A stretch of DNA of 64,000 bases from positions 2,501 through 66,500 of the forward strand of contig JACPYM010000091.1 in NCBI GenBank assembly GCA_016196035.1, given 5' to 3'. The notes under the pieces were generated by a model that saw only the letters and a program-made list of their open reading frames with translations, was not told where the DNA came from and ran no database searches. The position numbers and the translations under genes are program-made. Source of the DNA: Acidobacteriota bacterium. GTDB lineage: Bacteria > Acidobacteriota > Blastocatellia > RBC074. Below, piece by piece: positions 55,281-63,999 of the stretch; the stretch's first letter is position 1, and the number at the start of each line of letters is the position of its first letter.

Positions 55281-56723
55281 ATGAATTACCAAGACGAAAT
55301 CAAACTCGAATTCAAAAAGCTGCTCACCCGGCGGCACTTCTTTCGGGAATGCGGCGTCGGGCTGGGTTCCATCGCGCTGACTTCCCTGTTGGGCCAAACC
55401 ATGCTTGCGCAATCCGCAATCCGCAATCCGCTTGCGCCCAAACAGCCGCATTTCAAAGCCAAAGCCAAGCGCGTCATTTACCTGTTCCAAGCGGGCGCGC
55501 CCTCGCAATTCGAGACCTTTGATTACAAGCCGGGCCTGGCGAAATACAACGGCAAGCCCTGCCCGCCCGAGTTGCTCAAAGGCCAGACCCTCGCCTTTAT
55601 CAAACCGGATGCCGCGCTTTATGCCACCGAATTGAAGTTCAGCAAGCACGGCCAGTCGGGCGCGGAAATTTCTGAAGCGATGCCGCATCTCGCCAAGGTC
55701 GCCGATGACATCACGATCATCCGTTCGATGATGACGGATGCGGTCAATCACGCGCCGGGCCAGATCATGATGAATACCGGCTCGGTGCAATTCGGGCGTC
55801 CGAGCATGGGCGCGTGGGTGACTTACGGGCTGGGCAGCGAATCGCAGGATTTGCCGGCGTTTGTGGTGCTGACTTCGGCGGGCGGGACGAGCGGCGGCGC
55901 GGGCAATTGGGGCAGCGGCTTTTTGCCGACGGTTTATCAGGGCGTGCCCTTCCGCCGCACGGGCGAACCGATTTTGTCGCTCACCAATCCGCGCGGCATC
56001 ACACGCGCGATGCAGCGGCAGACGCTGGATGCGCTGAAAGACCTGAACGAGCATCATCTGGACGCGACGGGTGACTCTGAAATTGCGACGCGCATCAATT
56101 CGTTCGAGATGGCTTATCGTATGCAGGAAAGCGGGCCGGAGTTGATAGATTTGTCCAAGGAATCGCCAGAGACGCTGGCGCTGTACGGCGCGGAGCCGGG
56201 CAAAAACACCTACCAAAACAACTGCCTGCTGGCGCGGCGGATGATCGAACGCGGCGTGCGCTTCGTGCAGCTTTTCCACGAAGCTTGGGATCACCACAGC
56301 GAGGTGCGCAAGGGCGTGCTCAGCCAGTGCAAGAACACCGATCAAGCAACGGCGGCGCTGATCCATGACCTGAAACAGCGGGGGTTGCTGGAAGACACCA
56401 TCGTCATCTGGGGCGGCGAATTTGGCCGCACGCCGATGGTCGAGAGCGACCCCGAAGCCGGGCGCGCACTGGGCCGCGATCATCACAACAAAGCGTTCTC
56501 AATGTTCGTGGCGGGCGGCGGTTTCAAGCCGGGCGTCACACTGGGCCAGACGGATGAATTGGGCTTCAACGTCGCCGAAGACCCGGTGCATGTGCACGAT
56601 TTGCACGCGACGATCATGCAGTTGCTAGGCTTCGATCACACCAAACTGACGTTTCGTTTTCAGGGCCGCGATTACCGGCTGACGGATGTGCACGGGTTGG
56701 TGATTGATAAGTTGTTGGCGTAG
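55281..56723 (+). CDS. DUF1501 protein, copy 2
   Basis: A 480-aa paralogue of the gene before it. The twin-arginine signal is [70 protein letters not shown] and [20 protein letters not shown] are the family blocks. The ATG at 55281 lies 13 nt after the stop of copy 1, so the pair forms an operon. Three CAATCCG heptads encode QSAIRNP at the end of the signal peptide. A bidirectional terminator follows. Confidence 0.9.
   Translation: MNYQDEIKLEFKKLLTRRHFFRECGVGLGSIALTSLLGQTMLAQSAIRNPLAPKQPHFKAKAKRVIYLFQAGAPSQFETFDYKPGLAKYNGKPCPPELLKGQTLAFIKPDAALYATELKFSKHGQSGAEISEAMPHLAKVADDITIIRSMMTDAVNHAPGQIMMNTGSVQFGRPSMGAWVTYGLGSESQDLPAFVVLTSAGGTSGGAGNWGSGFLPTVYQGVPFRRTGEPILSLTNPRGITRAMQRQTLDALKDLNEHHLDATGDSEIATRINSFEMAYRMQESGPELIDLSKESPETLALYGAEPGKNTYQNNCLLARRMIERGVRFVQLFHEAWDHHSEVRKGVLSQCKNTDQATAALIHDLKQRGLLEDTIVIWGGEFGRTPMVESDPEAGRALGRDHHNKAFSMFVAGGGFKPGVTLGQTDELGFNVAEDPVHVHDLHATIMQLLGFDHTKLTFRFQGRDYRLTDVHGLVIDKLLA
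55410..55430. repeat. Three-heptad tract in DUF1501 copy 2
   Basis: CAATCCG x3, 21 nt, seven codons, in the same slot as the six-heptad tract of copy 1. Confidence 0.9.
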
Positions 56724-56763
56724 GGCGCGGCGGCTGGCGTTAAACAAAAAGGGCAAGCGAAGC

Positions 56764-56800
56764 AAGGAGGGCAAAACCGTATCCGGGGTTTGCCCTCCTT
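56764..56800. terminator. Bidirectional terminator
   Basis: AAGGAGGGCAAAAC pairs with GGTTTGCCCTCCTT (one mismatch), followed by CTTTTTT and preceded by A-rich sequence. It lies between the DUF1501 genes and the convergent secreted-protein gene. Confidence 0.82.
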
Positions 56801-56825
56801 CTTTTTTGTCTTTTAGCGCCGCGCC

Positions 56826-57467
56826 TTACTTGTTGACGCGCGCTGCGCCGGTGACCGCCAGTGGCAAACGTTTGGTCTGTGGCGCGTTCGGATCGGGCGC
56901 GAGAAAGTAGAGGCGCGGTTCGAGGCGCAACTGCTGGTCGCGCGACGTGGCGCTGTTAAGTAGCTGAAGGGTGATGCGTCCGCTTTGCCCTGTCCGTAAA
57001 AAATCGGCGGACAAATTGTTTCTGGTATCGAGCAATTCCTGCAACCGGCGAAAGACGGCCGGTTTTGCGGCAAACGTGCTGGTGCCTGTCCCCGCTGTCG
57101 GCGCGGCGCTGTCAACCGGCCCTAACCACTCGGCTCCATCCGGATATTCGCTGAACGAAGCTTCCAGGCGCGTTTGATTGATCTGCTTGAACGACAAGCC
57201 GAGATCAAGCGCATACAACACGGCATTGGCTTGCCCCGCCGCCGTGTTTTGCAGCGTGATGGTCAGGATGGTGCCCGTGGCGTCCAGCGCAAAACTGGCT
57301 TGCGCGCTGATGTTTTGGAAGGCGGCAGGCGGCGGGCCTTTTTCCAACGGGCGCACATTGTCGAAACGTATAGTTTCGGATTGACCGGCTTTGAGCGGAA
57401 TGACTTGTGCACGTGCCGCGCCCGTCAGCCAGAGTAATGCAAATAAAAGTGCGGTTTTGTGTTTCAT
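56826..57467 (-). CDS. Secreted protein of unknown function
   Basis: A 213-aa protein with a signal peptide (residues 1-20, ending AARAQ), then beta-rich sequence: AQASFALDATGTILTITLQN and ANAVLYALDLGLSFKQINQT, with FLRTGQSGRITLQLLNSATS later. I do not recognise the family. It follows the large secreted gene at 57588 in the same direction across a heptad hairpin and may be co-expressed with it. Confidence 0.6.
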   Translation of the reverse strand: MKHKTALLFALLWLTGAARAQVIPLKAGQSETIRFDNVRPLEKGPPPAAFQNISAQASFALDATGTILTITLQNTAAGQANAVLYALDLGLSFKQINQTRLEASFSEYPDGAEWLGPVDSAAPTAGTGTSTFAAKPAVFRRLQELLDTRNNLSADFLRTGQSGRITLQLLNSATSRDQQLRLEPRLYFLAPDPNAPQTKRLPLAVTGAARVNK

Positions 57468-57491
57468 AGAATCCCTCTTGAACTACGATTC

Positions 57492-57561
57492 AACCACGGG
57501 GGTCACGGGGATCGCGGAGAGGCTGATAGGTAGTGGGTTTCCCCGTGTTCCCCGTGGTTGC
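57492..57561. repeat. Hairpin H12 of CACGGGG words
   Basis: AACCACGGGGGTCACGGGGA (from 57492) pairs with TCCCCGTGTTCCCCGTGGTT (to 57560). It fills most of the gap between two minus-strand genes. Confidence 0.82.
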
Positions 57562-57587
57562 TCTGTCCCAATGTTTGTTGCCCTGAT

Positions 57588-59861
57588 TTAGCGCGGCAAG
57601 ATCGCCCACTTCGGATTGTCATTGAGTGTCGCAGCCGGGGTGACGACTTGTTGTTGAATGAACGTCCAGGCCTGTGCGCCATTGGGTTCTGCCGCCGCCA
57701 TTGCCGCCGCCGCCATGCATATCGCCGGGTAGCCGTGATTGGCATCGGCCAACTGGCTGACGAAATCGGCTTGGGCATTGGCGGCATAGCTGGCGACAAA
57801 GGCGCTGCGCGTGTCCGCCCAATTGCTGAAATACTGATCGCCCGGCGTGAGCTTTTGCAGCGTCGGCATCATAAACGACGCCGCCAGATAAGGGTTGTAA
57901 GCCGGATTGGTCAGTTCGTTGGTCAAGACCGGGGCGACCCACGAAAGCAAAGGGCCGGTGGCGAAACCCAATTCCTTGGCGCGCCCCAACGAATAGATCA
58001 TAAAGTGAATCTGCCAGGGTTGCGTGCGCCGCGAGGCCTTGGCGGGGTCAATGTCGGTGCTATCCGCAAAGACCACCGGCCCGCGATCCCAAACCCGCTG
58101 CGGAGGCAGAACGGGGTTGTAGGGGAAATAGTTCGGCCATTGCTCGTCGTAATACTTCTTCACCGCGACGGTGTTGCCCCAGTTCCAATTGGCGGTGTTT
58201 TGATTAGGCGTGCCGGTCAAGCTGAGCGTGCCTTCCCAAATGCCGATGGCGTCGTTGACCAGGCGCGTGAAGTACGTTTTTTCAGGCGTGCCATCCGGCG
58301 CAAACCAGGCCGTTTGCGCGCGCGTGCGCAAGGCCCAGGCATCGCCGCGCACTTCGTCTTGAATCCCGCCGGTATCGCCCGCCGGGCCGCGCCCCCAAAA
58401 ATAGGTGTCGGTAAAATTGGTGCCCGCCGCGCTCCAGGCTGTCCAGAAATACATTTCTTCCAGGAAAAAGTAATCGCCCGTAACTGCATAAAGCGGCGAA
58501 AAGTAATCCGGCTGATGCGCACTATCGGGCCGCCAGCCACCATTCGTCATCGTTCCCACCGGCACGATTTTGTCCGCCGAGACAGTTTCTGAGTAGTTAA
58601 TGTAATCGTTCCCGGCGTAAAGAAAGACGGTCGGGCGCGCGGTCAACGACAAGACTTTGCCCAACGCGGGCGTGCTGCTGTTGCGGTCAAAATTGCGGCC
58701 ATTCAACCCTTCGCGGAAGTGCACCGGGAACGCGGCGGCGAGTTCGGCATTGCCAAAAGTCTTTTCCTGCATGCGCGTGTCGCCGGTAAACAGCCACAAC
58801 ACGAGCCAAGTCGGATACGGGCCAATTTCATCGCGCCCACCGGCGGTCGGCATCAGCTTGGTCAGATTACCGCGGTCGAACAAATCTTTGGGCGCGGCCG
58901 CCCAGCCGTTATACGGATCGTTATAAGCGGCGCTCAACGCCGCTTCGGGCACGAGCCGCCCGGTGTCGTAATTCGGCAGTGCGCGCGTTTGTTTGAGATA
59001 GGCCAGGTTGTGATTGATCTCGATGGCCGGCGGTGCGCCACCTAGCCAGAATTCCTTTGTCCAGCGGCTGGCGACGTGTTGCGTGAGATTGGCCTTGCTG
59101 TAAACGGTTTGTGGGGCGGTGCGGCCCAGCTTTAATTTCAGTGAATAGCTTTGGTCTTGCAGCGCGATGGTGTTAGCGACTTCGCCGATGAAACGGATTC
59201 GGACTTTGCGGATGTCGGGCCAGAACGTCGCGTGAAAGAGCGGGCGCACCGAGCGATTGGCGTCGAAGCCCAAATCGAAGGCGCGCGCCAAACTGTGATC
59301 GGCCAGAATGATCGAGGTCGAGACGGAACCCTTGTTCCAATACTCAAACTTGTCGGCGTCGAGCATGTCACGCGCCGAGGCGCTCACGCTGCCGCCTTGT
59401 GTCAATTCTGTCAGGGCGTCGAAATTGAGTTTGGACGCCTGCATCTCGCGTTTGGACATGAAGCCGGTATTGTTGCCCGACGTTTGATTGATGAAGGTGA
59501 TGGTGACGCTGCTGCGCGCGCTGAGCGTCGGCAGATAAAACGTCAGCACCGCGTGTTTGACCGAGCCGTCAGGCCAGCGGCTTTTGACATCGGCTTGCGT
59601 CGTCAGACCTGTGCCATTGAGCACAGCGCGTGGGAAATTCGGGATTTCACCTTGTACGAACACACGCCCCAGTTGAATTGGATACTGTTTGGTCGTCACG
59701 CCAGCCTTTTCGCGGATGGTGACGAAATTGGCTGGATTGCTTTGCGCCCAGGCAGCGGAGGCCAAGCCGCACAACAACGCCAGCAGCATGGCCGTCGCGT
59801 TGACTATTTGGATGATCGTCTTCCGCACAGACTGCTTCCCTGTCGGATGGTTCATTTTCAT
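57588..59861 (-). CDS. Large secreted protein, RIFT-barrel/lyase-like N-terminus possible
   Basis: A 757-aa protein with a signal peptide (about residues 15-39, ending AAWAQ). The N-terminal part has EIPNFPRAVLNGTGLTTQAD and VKSRWPDGSVKHAVLTFYLP, which reminds me of the N-terminal barrel of PcRGLX/YetA-like exo-rhamnogalacturonan lyases. The C-terminal half is helical, with Trp-rich segments (MYFWTAWSAAGTNFTDTYFW, QIHFMIYSLGRAKELGFATG), like an alpha/alpha toroid. An extracellular polysaccharide-acting enzyme is plausible, but the family assignment is weak. No catalytic residues can be named. Confidence 0.55.
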   Translation of the reverse strand: MKMNHPTGKQSVRKTIIQIVNATAMLLALLCGLASAAWAQSNPANFVTIREKAGVTTKQYPIQLGRVFVQGEIPNFPRAVLNGTGLTTQADVKSRWPDGSVKHAVLTFYLPTLSARSSVTITFINQTSGNNTGFMSKREMQASKLNFDALTELTQGGSVSASARDMLDADKFEYWNKGSVSTSIILADHSLARAFDLGFDANRSVRPLFHATFWPDIRKVRIRFIGEVANTIALQDQSYSLKLKLGRTAPQTVYSKANLTQHVASRWTKEFWLGGAPPAIEINHNLAYLKQTRALPNYDTGRLVPEAALSAAYNDPYNGWAAAPKDLFDRGNLTKLMPTAGGRDEIGPYPTWLVLWLFTGDTRMQEKTFGNAELAAAFPVHFREGLNGRNFDRNSSTPALGKVLSLTARPTVFLYAGNDYINYSETVSADKIVPVGTMTNGGWRPDSAHQPDYFSPLYAVTGDYFFLEEMYFWTAWSAAGTNFTDTYFWGRGPAGDTGGIQDEVRGDAWALRTRAQTAWFAPDGTPEKTYFTRLVNDAIGIWEGTLSLTGTPNQNTANWNWGNTVAVKKYYDEQWPNYFPYNPVLPPQRVWDRGPVVFADSTDIDPAKASRRTQPWQIHFMIYSLGRAKELGFATGPLLSWVAPVLTNELTNPAYNPYLAASFMMPTLQKLTPGDQYFSNWADTRSAFVASYAANAQADFVSQLADANHGYPAICMAAAAMAAAEPNGAQAWTFIQQQVVTPAATLNDNPKWAILPR

Positions 59862-60050
59862 GCTCCGTTAAAAGAGATGGTTCGGGGCCGATTAAAAGGA
59901 ACGGGATGACACGGGGCGGTGTGTTTGTGGGGATGTGGGGACGTCTTCAGCTTAAGCTGCCACAGGCATGATGTGGATGCGCGCTAAAATTGCAAGCACA
60001 TTTTGCCCGCCGCTCAAGTCGTGTGGCCAGCCGCAGCCTTGAGAACTACA

Positions 60051-60146
60051 CCCTGAATCCCGATTCCTGAACCCTGTTCCCTGAACCGCAAAAGTTCTTG
60101 GCCTTTTCCGGATCAGGAATCAGGAACCGTGATTCAGGATTCAGGG
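60051..60146. repeat. Heptad hairpin H13 overlapping the aminotransferase stop
   Basis: The left arm (60051-60087) reads CCCTGAA TCCCGAT TCCTGAA CCCTGTT CCCTGAA. The right arm (60110-60146) reads GATCAG / GATTCAG units. They pair over 37 nt with mismatches. The right arm contains the stop codon at 60141-60143. Confidence 0.85.
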
Positions 60147-61358
60147 CGCTTTTTTTTCACTTTGGTGCGTGACGCGCTGTTCAACCATTTGGCGAATGCG
60201 CTGCACAGCTTCCTGCAAGGCTGCGAGCGAATTTGCGTAGGACATCCGCAGGTACCCTTCCGCGCCGAACGCGCCGCCATCAGTCGTCACGACGCCGTGC
60301 TTCCACAGTAATTCGTCGGCGACTTCTTTGGACGTAGCGAAGCCACAGGCGCTCATCAGTCCTTTGACGTTCGGGAAAGCATAGAACGCGCCTTCGGGCC
60401 GCCCGCACACGATGCCGGGGATTGCGTTGAGCGCGGGGATAAACCATTCGGCGCGGCGCTGGTATTCGGCCAGCATTGCGTTGACTGGTTCCTGCGTTTC
60501 GGTCAGCGCCGTGATAGCCGCGCGTTGCGCAATCGAAGCCGCGTGTGTGGCCGACTGGCTTTGCACCTTGATGATCTCGTTGATCCACGCGCGCGGGCCT
60601 AGCGTGTAACCCACGCGCCAGCCCGTCATCGCATACGTTTTGGAAAGCGAACCGGCAATCAGCACGCGCTCGCGCAATTCAGCGGGCAAGGCGGCGGCGG
60701 AAAACGGCTGTTGCGGCGGATAAACAAATTGCAGATAGCATTCGTCTGAGATGACCCACAGGCCCTGCGCGACCGCGACTTCGATGATTTGCTTGAACTC
60801 CGCTGGATCAATGACGCGCCCGGTCGGATTGGAAGGGGAATTGATGATGAGCAGTTTGGCTTGCGGCGTGAGGGCCGCTTCAACAGCGGCAGCGGTCAGG
60901 TGAAAGTCGGTTGGCTCGGTCTCGACCCACACAACATTGCCCTCGGCCATGTGGACGATTTCAGGAAAGGAAACCCAGCAGGGCTTTTCGACCAGCACAT
61001 CGTCGCCCGAATTGATCAGTGCCAACACGCCATTGAAGATGCCCTGCTTACCGCCCACTACGATGCAGCAATCTTCGGGCGCGTAATCCGAACCGAAGTG
61101 GCCGTTGATATAGCCGCACACGGCCTGCCGCAACGGCAAGATGCCGCTCGTCGCGGTGTACTTGGTGAAGTTCTCATCGAGCGCGCGTTTGGCGGCGTCT
61201 TTGATATGCGCGGGTGTGGGGAAATCGGGTTCGCCCGCACCCAGGTCTACCAGATTGACGCCCTGTTCGCGCAACTTGGCGGCGGCGTTGACGACGGCGG
61301 CGGTGGCGGACAGGCGCGTGAGGTTGGCGCGGTTGGAAGCGGGGAAAGCAGTAGTCAT
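60141..61358 (-). CDS. PLP-dependent aspartate-type aminotransferase
   Basis: A 405-aa class I aminotransferase, probably moving the amino group between aspartate (or a related amino acid) and 2-oxoglutarate. [20 protein letters not shown] at the N-terminus, [32 protein letters not shown], and the PLP lysine in [16 protein letters not shown] (about residue 240) are present; the final Arg is in YLRMSYANS. The AspB/AAT type fits, but the exact substrate is open. The last codon and stop lie within a heptad arm. Confidence 0.9.
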   Translation of the reverse strand: MTTAFPASNRANLTRLSATAAVVNAAAKLREQGVNLVDLGAGEPDFPTPAHIKDAAKRALDENFTKYTATSGILPLRQAVCGYINGHFGSDYAPEDCCIVVGGKQGIFNGVLALINSGDDVLVEKPCWVSFPEIVHMAEGNVVWVETEPTDFHLTAAAVEAALTPQAKLLIINSPSNPTGRVIDPAEFKQIIEVAVAQGLWVISDECYLQFVYPPQQPFSAAALPAELRERVLIAGSLSKTYAMTGWRVGYTLGPRAWINEIIKVQSQSATHAASIAQRAAITALTETQEPVNAMLAEYQRRAEWFIPALNAIPGIVCGRPEGAFYAFPNVKGLMSACGFATSKEVADELLWKHGVVTTDGGAFGAEGYLRMSYANSLAALQEAVQRIRQMVEQRVTHQSEKKAP

Positions 61359-61379
61359 GGGTACTCTCGTCTGTCTGAA

Positions 61380-61865
61380 TTATTTGGGCAGCTTCTCTTT
61401 CATTCGACGGCTCACCGCGTCCGGCACCAGCGCGTCAATGTCGCCGCCCAGTCTGAACACTTCTTTCACCAGGCTCGAACTGATGTGCGCGTATTCTTGT
61501 GCGGCGGTCAGAAAGACAGTTTCGACGCCGGGATGCAAGTGACGGTTCATCAGCACCATCGGCAATTCGTAATCGTAATCCGCCGCCGAACGCAGACCGC
61601 GAATGACGGCACAGGCTTGGCGTTGCCGCGCATATTCGACCAACAAACCGGAGAAGGTCTCGATCTGTACGTTGGCAAAGCGCGGTGGCAAAACTTCCTG
61701 CAACAAAGCCACGCGCTCTTCGACAGTGAAGAGCGGCTGTTTGTTGGGATTGACGAGCAGCGCGACGATGACTTCGTCAAACAGCCTGCTGGCGCGTCCG
61801 ATCAGATCGAGATGTCCGTTGGTCAGCGGATCGAAGGAGCCGGGATAAATGGCGCGGCGCGGCAC
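61380..61865 (-). CDS. coaD: Phosphopantetheine adenylyltransferase
   Basis: Transfers AMP to 4'-phosphopantetheine, the penultimate step of coenzyme A synthesis. [20 protein letters not shown] with the nucleotidyltransferase GH motif, [20 protein letters not shown], and SSSLVKEV near the C-terminus are diagnostic. I prefer the GTG at 61865: AAGGAG lies 8 nt before it, it gives 161 aa (the usual CoaD length) and avoids a 26-nt overlap. The longer frame from 61907 would add [13 protein letters not shown], which is not conserved. It follows rsmD in an operon, a common pairing. Confidence 0.94.
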   Translation of the reverse strand: MPRRAIYPGSFDPLTNGHLDLIGRASRLFDEVIVALLVNPNKQPLFTVEERVALLQEVLPPRFANVQIETFSGLLVEYARQRQACAVIRGLRSAADYDYELPMVLMNRHLHPGVETVFLTAAQEYAHISSSLVKEVFRLGGDIDALVPDAVSRRMKEKLPK

Positions 61866-61881
61866 GATGTCGGCTCCTTGG

Positions 61882-62451
61882 TTATGAAACTGTTTCGTTG
61901 TGTTCATGACGGTAAAACGTCAACTGCGTCTCGCCTTGCGTCAAAGTGCGATAGGCGCGCAGCGTTTCAAAACTTTCCGCCAGCGGTGCTTGGCGGCGGT
62001 GTTCGACCACGACAAGGCCATTTTCCGCCAGCAGCGGCTGTTTCGCCAACAGCCACAGGATGGGCGAATAGAGTTGCGCGTCATAGGGCGGATCGAGATA
62101 ACAAAGATCGAATTGCACCGGCTTTTCGCCCAGGTATTTCAACGCCGTCAACGCATCGCGATTGATGACGCGCACGCCCGCTTCGATACCGCAATGCTGC
62201 AAGTTCTCGCTGATGATTTGCGCCGCGCGGCGATTGTTTTCGATAAAGACGACCTCACGCGCCCCGCGCGACAGGGCTTCAATTCCCAGCGCGCCGGAAC
62301 CGGCGCAGATGTCGGCGAAGCGCGCGCCTGCGATGCGCGGCGCGAGAATGTTAAAGACCGTCTCGCGCAAACGATCTGAAGTCGGGCGCACGCGCAAGCC
62401 GTCGAGCGTTTTCAAGCGGCGGCCTTTGTATTGTCCGGCGATGATGCGCAT
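61882..62451 (-). CDS. rsmD: 16S rRNA (guanine966-N2)-methyltransferase
   Basis: A 189-aa SAM enzyme. [20 protein letters not shown] at the start, [15 protein letters not shown], the SAM loop [20 protein letters not shown] and the catalytic LDPPYD (about residue 129) are standard for RsmD, which methylates G966 of 16S rRNA. The C-terminal part has VVVEHRR. It starts just after a heptad hairpin that separates it from galE and runs into coaD. Confidence 0.94.
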   Translation of the reverse strand: MRIIAGQYKGRRLKTLDGLRVRPTSDRLRETVFNILAPRIAGARFADICAGSGALGIEALSRGAREVVFIENNRRAAQIISENLQHCGIEAGVRVINRDALTALKYLGEKPVQFDLCYLDPPYDAQLYSPILWLLAKQPLLAENGLVVVEHRRQAPLAESFETLRAYRTLTQGETQLTFYRHEHNETVS

Positions 62452-62453
62452 GG

Positions 62454-62540
62454 GTGGTAGTCGGTAGTCGGTAGTCGGTAGTCAACAGTTGGTCTTTGAA
62501 CACAAAGAACCGACTACCGACTACTGGCTACCGACTACTC
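62454..62540. repeat. Heptad hairpin H14 carrying the galE stop codon
   Basis: The left arm repeats TAGTCGG (62454-62497) and the right arm repeats CCGACTA (62503-62540); the loop is only about 5 nt. The galE stop (62521-62523) and its last codons (VVGSQ) are in the right arm. Confidence 0.88.
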
Positions 62541-63477
62541 TTCGCCAAGCAGATTCAAGAATCACATCCAACTCGCTCTGGCGTGGCTGCCAGCCCAGTT
62601 CGAGCATGAGCTTGTCGGGGCTGGCGATCAGCACGGCAGGCTCGCCGGGGCGGCGCGGAGCAGCTTCCGTCGAAATCCAAGTGCCGGTGATTTGACGGGC
62701 CATCTCGACGACTTCGGCGACAGAGTAACCGTTGCCGTGACCAACGTTGTAGACACAACTAGCTTTTTCCAGTGCAGGCACCACGAGCACAATCGCCTCG
62801 GCCACGTCCAATACGTGCACATAGTCGCGCACACAGGTGCCGTCCGGCGTCGGGTAGTTTTCGCCAAACACATCCACGTTGGTGACTTGCCCGGCAGCCG
62901 CGTGCAAGACGGTCGGGATCAGGTGCGTGGGCGTATCGGGGCGGCTCGTGGCGGTGGCGCCCGCGACGTTGAAACAGCGCAAACAGGCATAACGCAACTC
63001 GTGCGCTTCTTCGTACCAGCGCAGCGCGCGCTCAAAGGCCAAGACGCTTTCGCCGTAAGGATTGAGCGGTTGCAAGGGCGCGTCTTCTTTGATGGGGATG
63101 CTGGCAGGCTCACCATAAACGGCGGCGCTGGAAGCAAAGACCAACTTTTTCACACCAGTTTGCCGCATGGTTTCGAGCAGCGCGAGGCCGTTGATCAGAT
63201 TGTTTTGGTAACTGGCGTGCGGATCGTTAAACGCGGCGCTGGGTTGTTGCACAGCGGTCAGATGAATGACGGCTTCGATTTGGTGTTGTTCAAAAGCGGC
63301 GGCGAGGGTTGTTTGATCGGTCAGCGCGCCTGACACGAAGGGCGCGTCAGGATTGAAGCTTGCACCCGGGCCGGTGCCGGGGTCGTCATAAATCACGGCG
63401 CGCTGGCCGTGTTGGAGCAGTTGTTCGACTACGACGCTGCCGATGTAGCCAGCGCCGCCGGTCACCAATACATTCAT
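62521..63477 (-). CDS. galE: UDP-glucose 4-epimerase-like SDR protein lacking the YxxxK Lys
   Basis: A 318-aa extended SDR protein. The NAD loop is VTGGAGYIGSVVVEQLL. VFASSAAVYGEP supplies the usual Ser, and RDYVHVLDVAEA and YNVGHGNGYSVAEV near the C-terminus are typical of GalE. The catalytic motif, however, reads YGESV (Y141, V145) where Y-x-x-x-K is expected; the codon is GTC at 63043-63045. Without this Lys the normal hydride transfer would be weakened. The product could be an altered epimerase, another SDR activity or a dead enzyme. ATG 63477 gives the normal start. The last residues come from a heptad arm. Confidence 0.85.
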   Translation of the reverse strand: MNVLVTGGAGYIGSVVVEQLLQHGQRAVIYDDPGTGPGASFNPDAPFVSGALTDQTTLAAAFEQHQIEAVIHLTAVQQPSAAFNDPHASYQNNLINGLALLETMRQTGVKKLVFASSAAVYGEPASIPIKEDAPLQPLNPYGESVLAFERALRWYEEAHELRYACLRCFNVAGATATSRPDTPTHLIPTVLHAAAGQVTNVDVFGENYPTPDGTCVRDYVHVLDVAEAIVLVVPALEKASCVYNVGHGNGYSVAEVVEMARQITGTWISTEAAPRRPGEPAVLIASPDKLMLELGWQPRQSELDVILESAWRRVVGSQ

Positions 63478-63528
63478 CGGGGGGCAATACTCCCTCAATT
63501 TTTTGGCAAAGGGTCTTCGGTGAATCGG

Positions 63529-63999
63529 CTACTGGCAAACACCATTGACCATCTTTTTCGGCGGCGGGCATTGGCCATCAAACAATCCGCCAAAACAACG
63601 CGACTTTCCATTTTCGTCTGGCAGGTAAAATCCGCCGTTCGGACACGGATTGACCTGTGGAGTTTGCGGGCCAGCCGTGCCTGCAAAGTAAGGCGTATAA
63701 AAACCGCCCGCGATCACAATGCCACCCGCATAAAAAAGTTCCTGGTCGTATTGCTCGAGATCCAGAATCTGGCGCACCGTGCGATCTTTGCTGCGGCTGA
63801 CGATCCCGACAATCGGTTTCTGGTCAGATTGCAACCCGCCCAGCAGCGAACGGCCCGGTTCGGTTTGAGCAGTGGGATTCGTCGGATTTTGAGGGTTCTG
63901 CCCATCTTGGGAGGTGCCCCCCAAACCTTCCGCTTGTCCCGGCAACTGTATGCGCGGCGCATAGCGTTGCAAAATAACAATCGCCTGATTGATTTGGTT
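63529..63999 (-). CDS. C-terminal part of an unknown Cys-containing protein
   Basis: The frame is open to the window edge (NQINQAIVILQRYAPRIQLP upstream of an internal ATG at 63972), so the start lies outside. The visible 156 residues hold a Gln/Asn/Pro-rich linker, a segment KPIVGIVSRSKDRTVRQILD, a Gly/Tyr-rich hydrophobic stretch (YAGGIVIAGGFYTPYFAGTA) and a C-terminal cysteine-rich end (NPCPNGGFY ... SRCFGG ... GQCPPPKKMVNGVCQ). Four Cys suggest disulphides and export. I do not recognise the family. Confidence 0.5.
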   Translation of the reverse strand, partial: NQINQAIVILQRYAPRIQLPGQAEGLGGTSQDGQNPQNPTNPTAQTEPGRSLLGGLQSDQKPIVGIVSRSKDRTVRQILDLEQYDQELFYAGGIVIAGGFYTPYFAGTAGPQTPQVNPCPNGGFYLPDENGKSRCFGGLFDGQCPPPKKMVNGVCQ

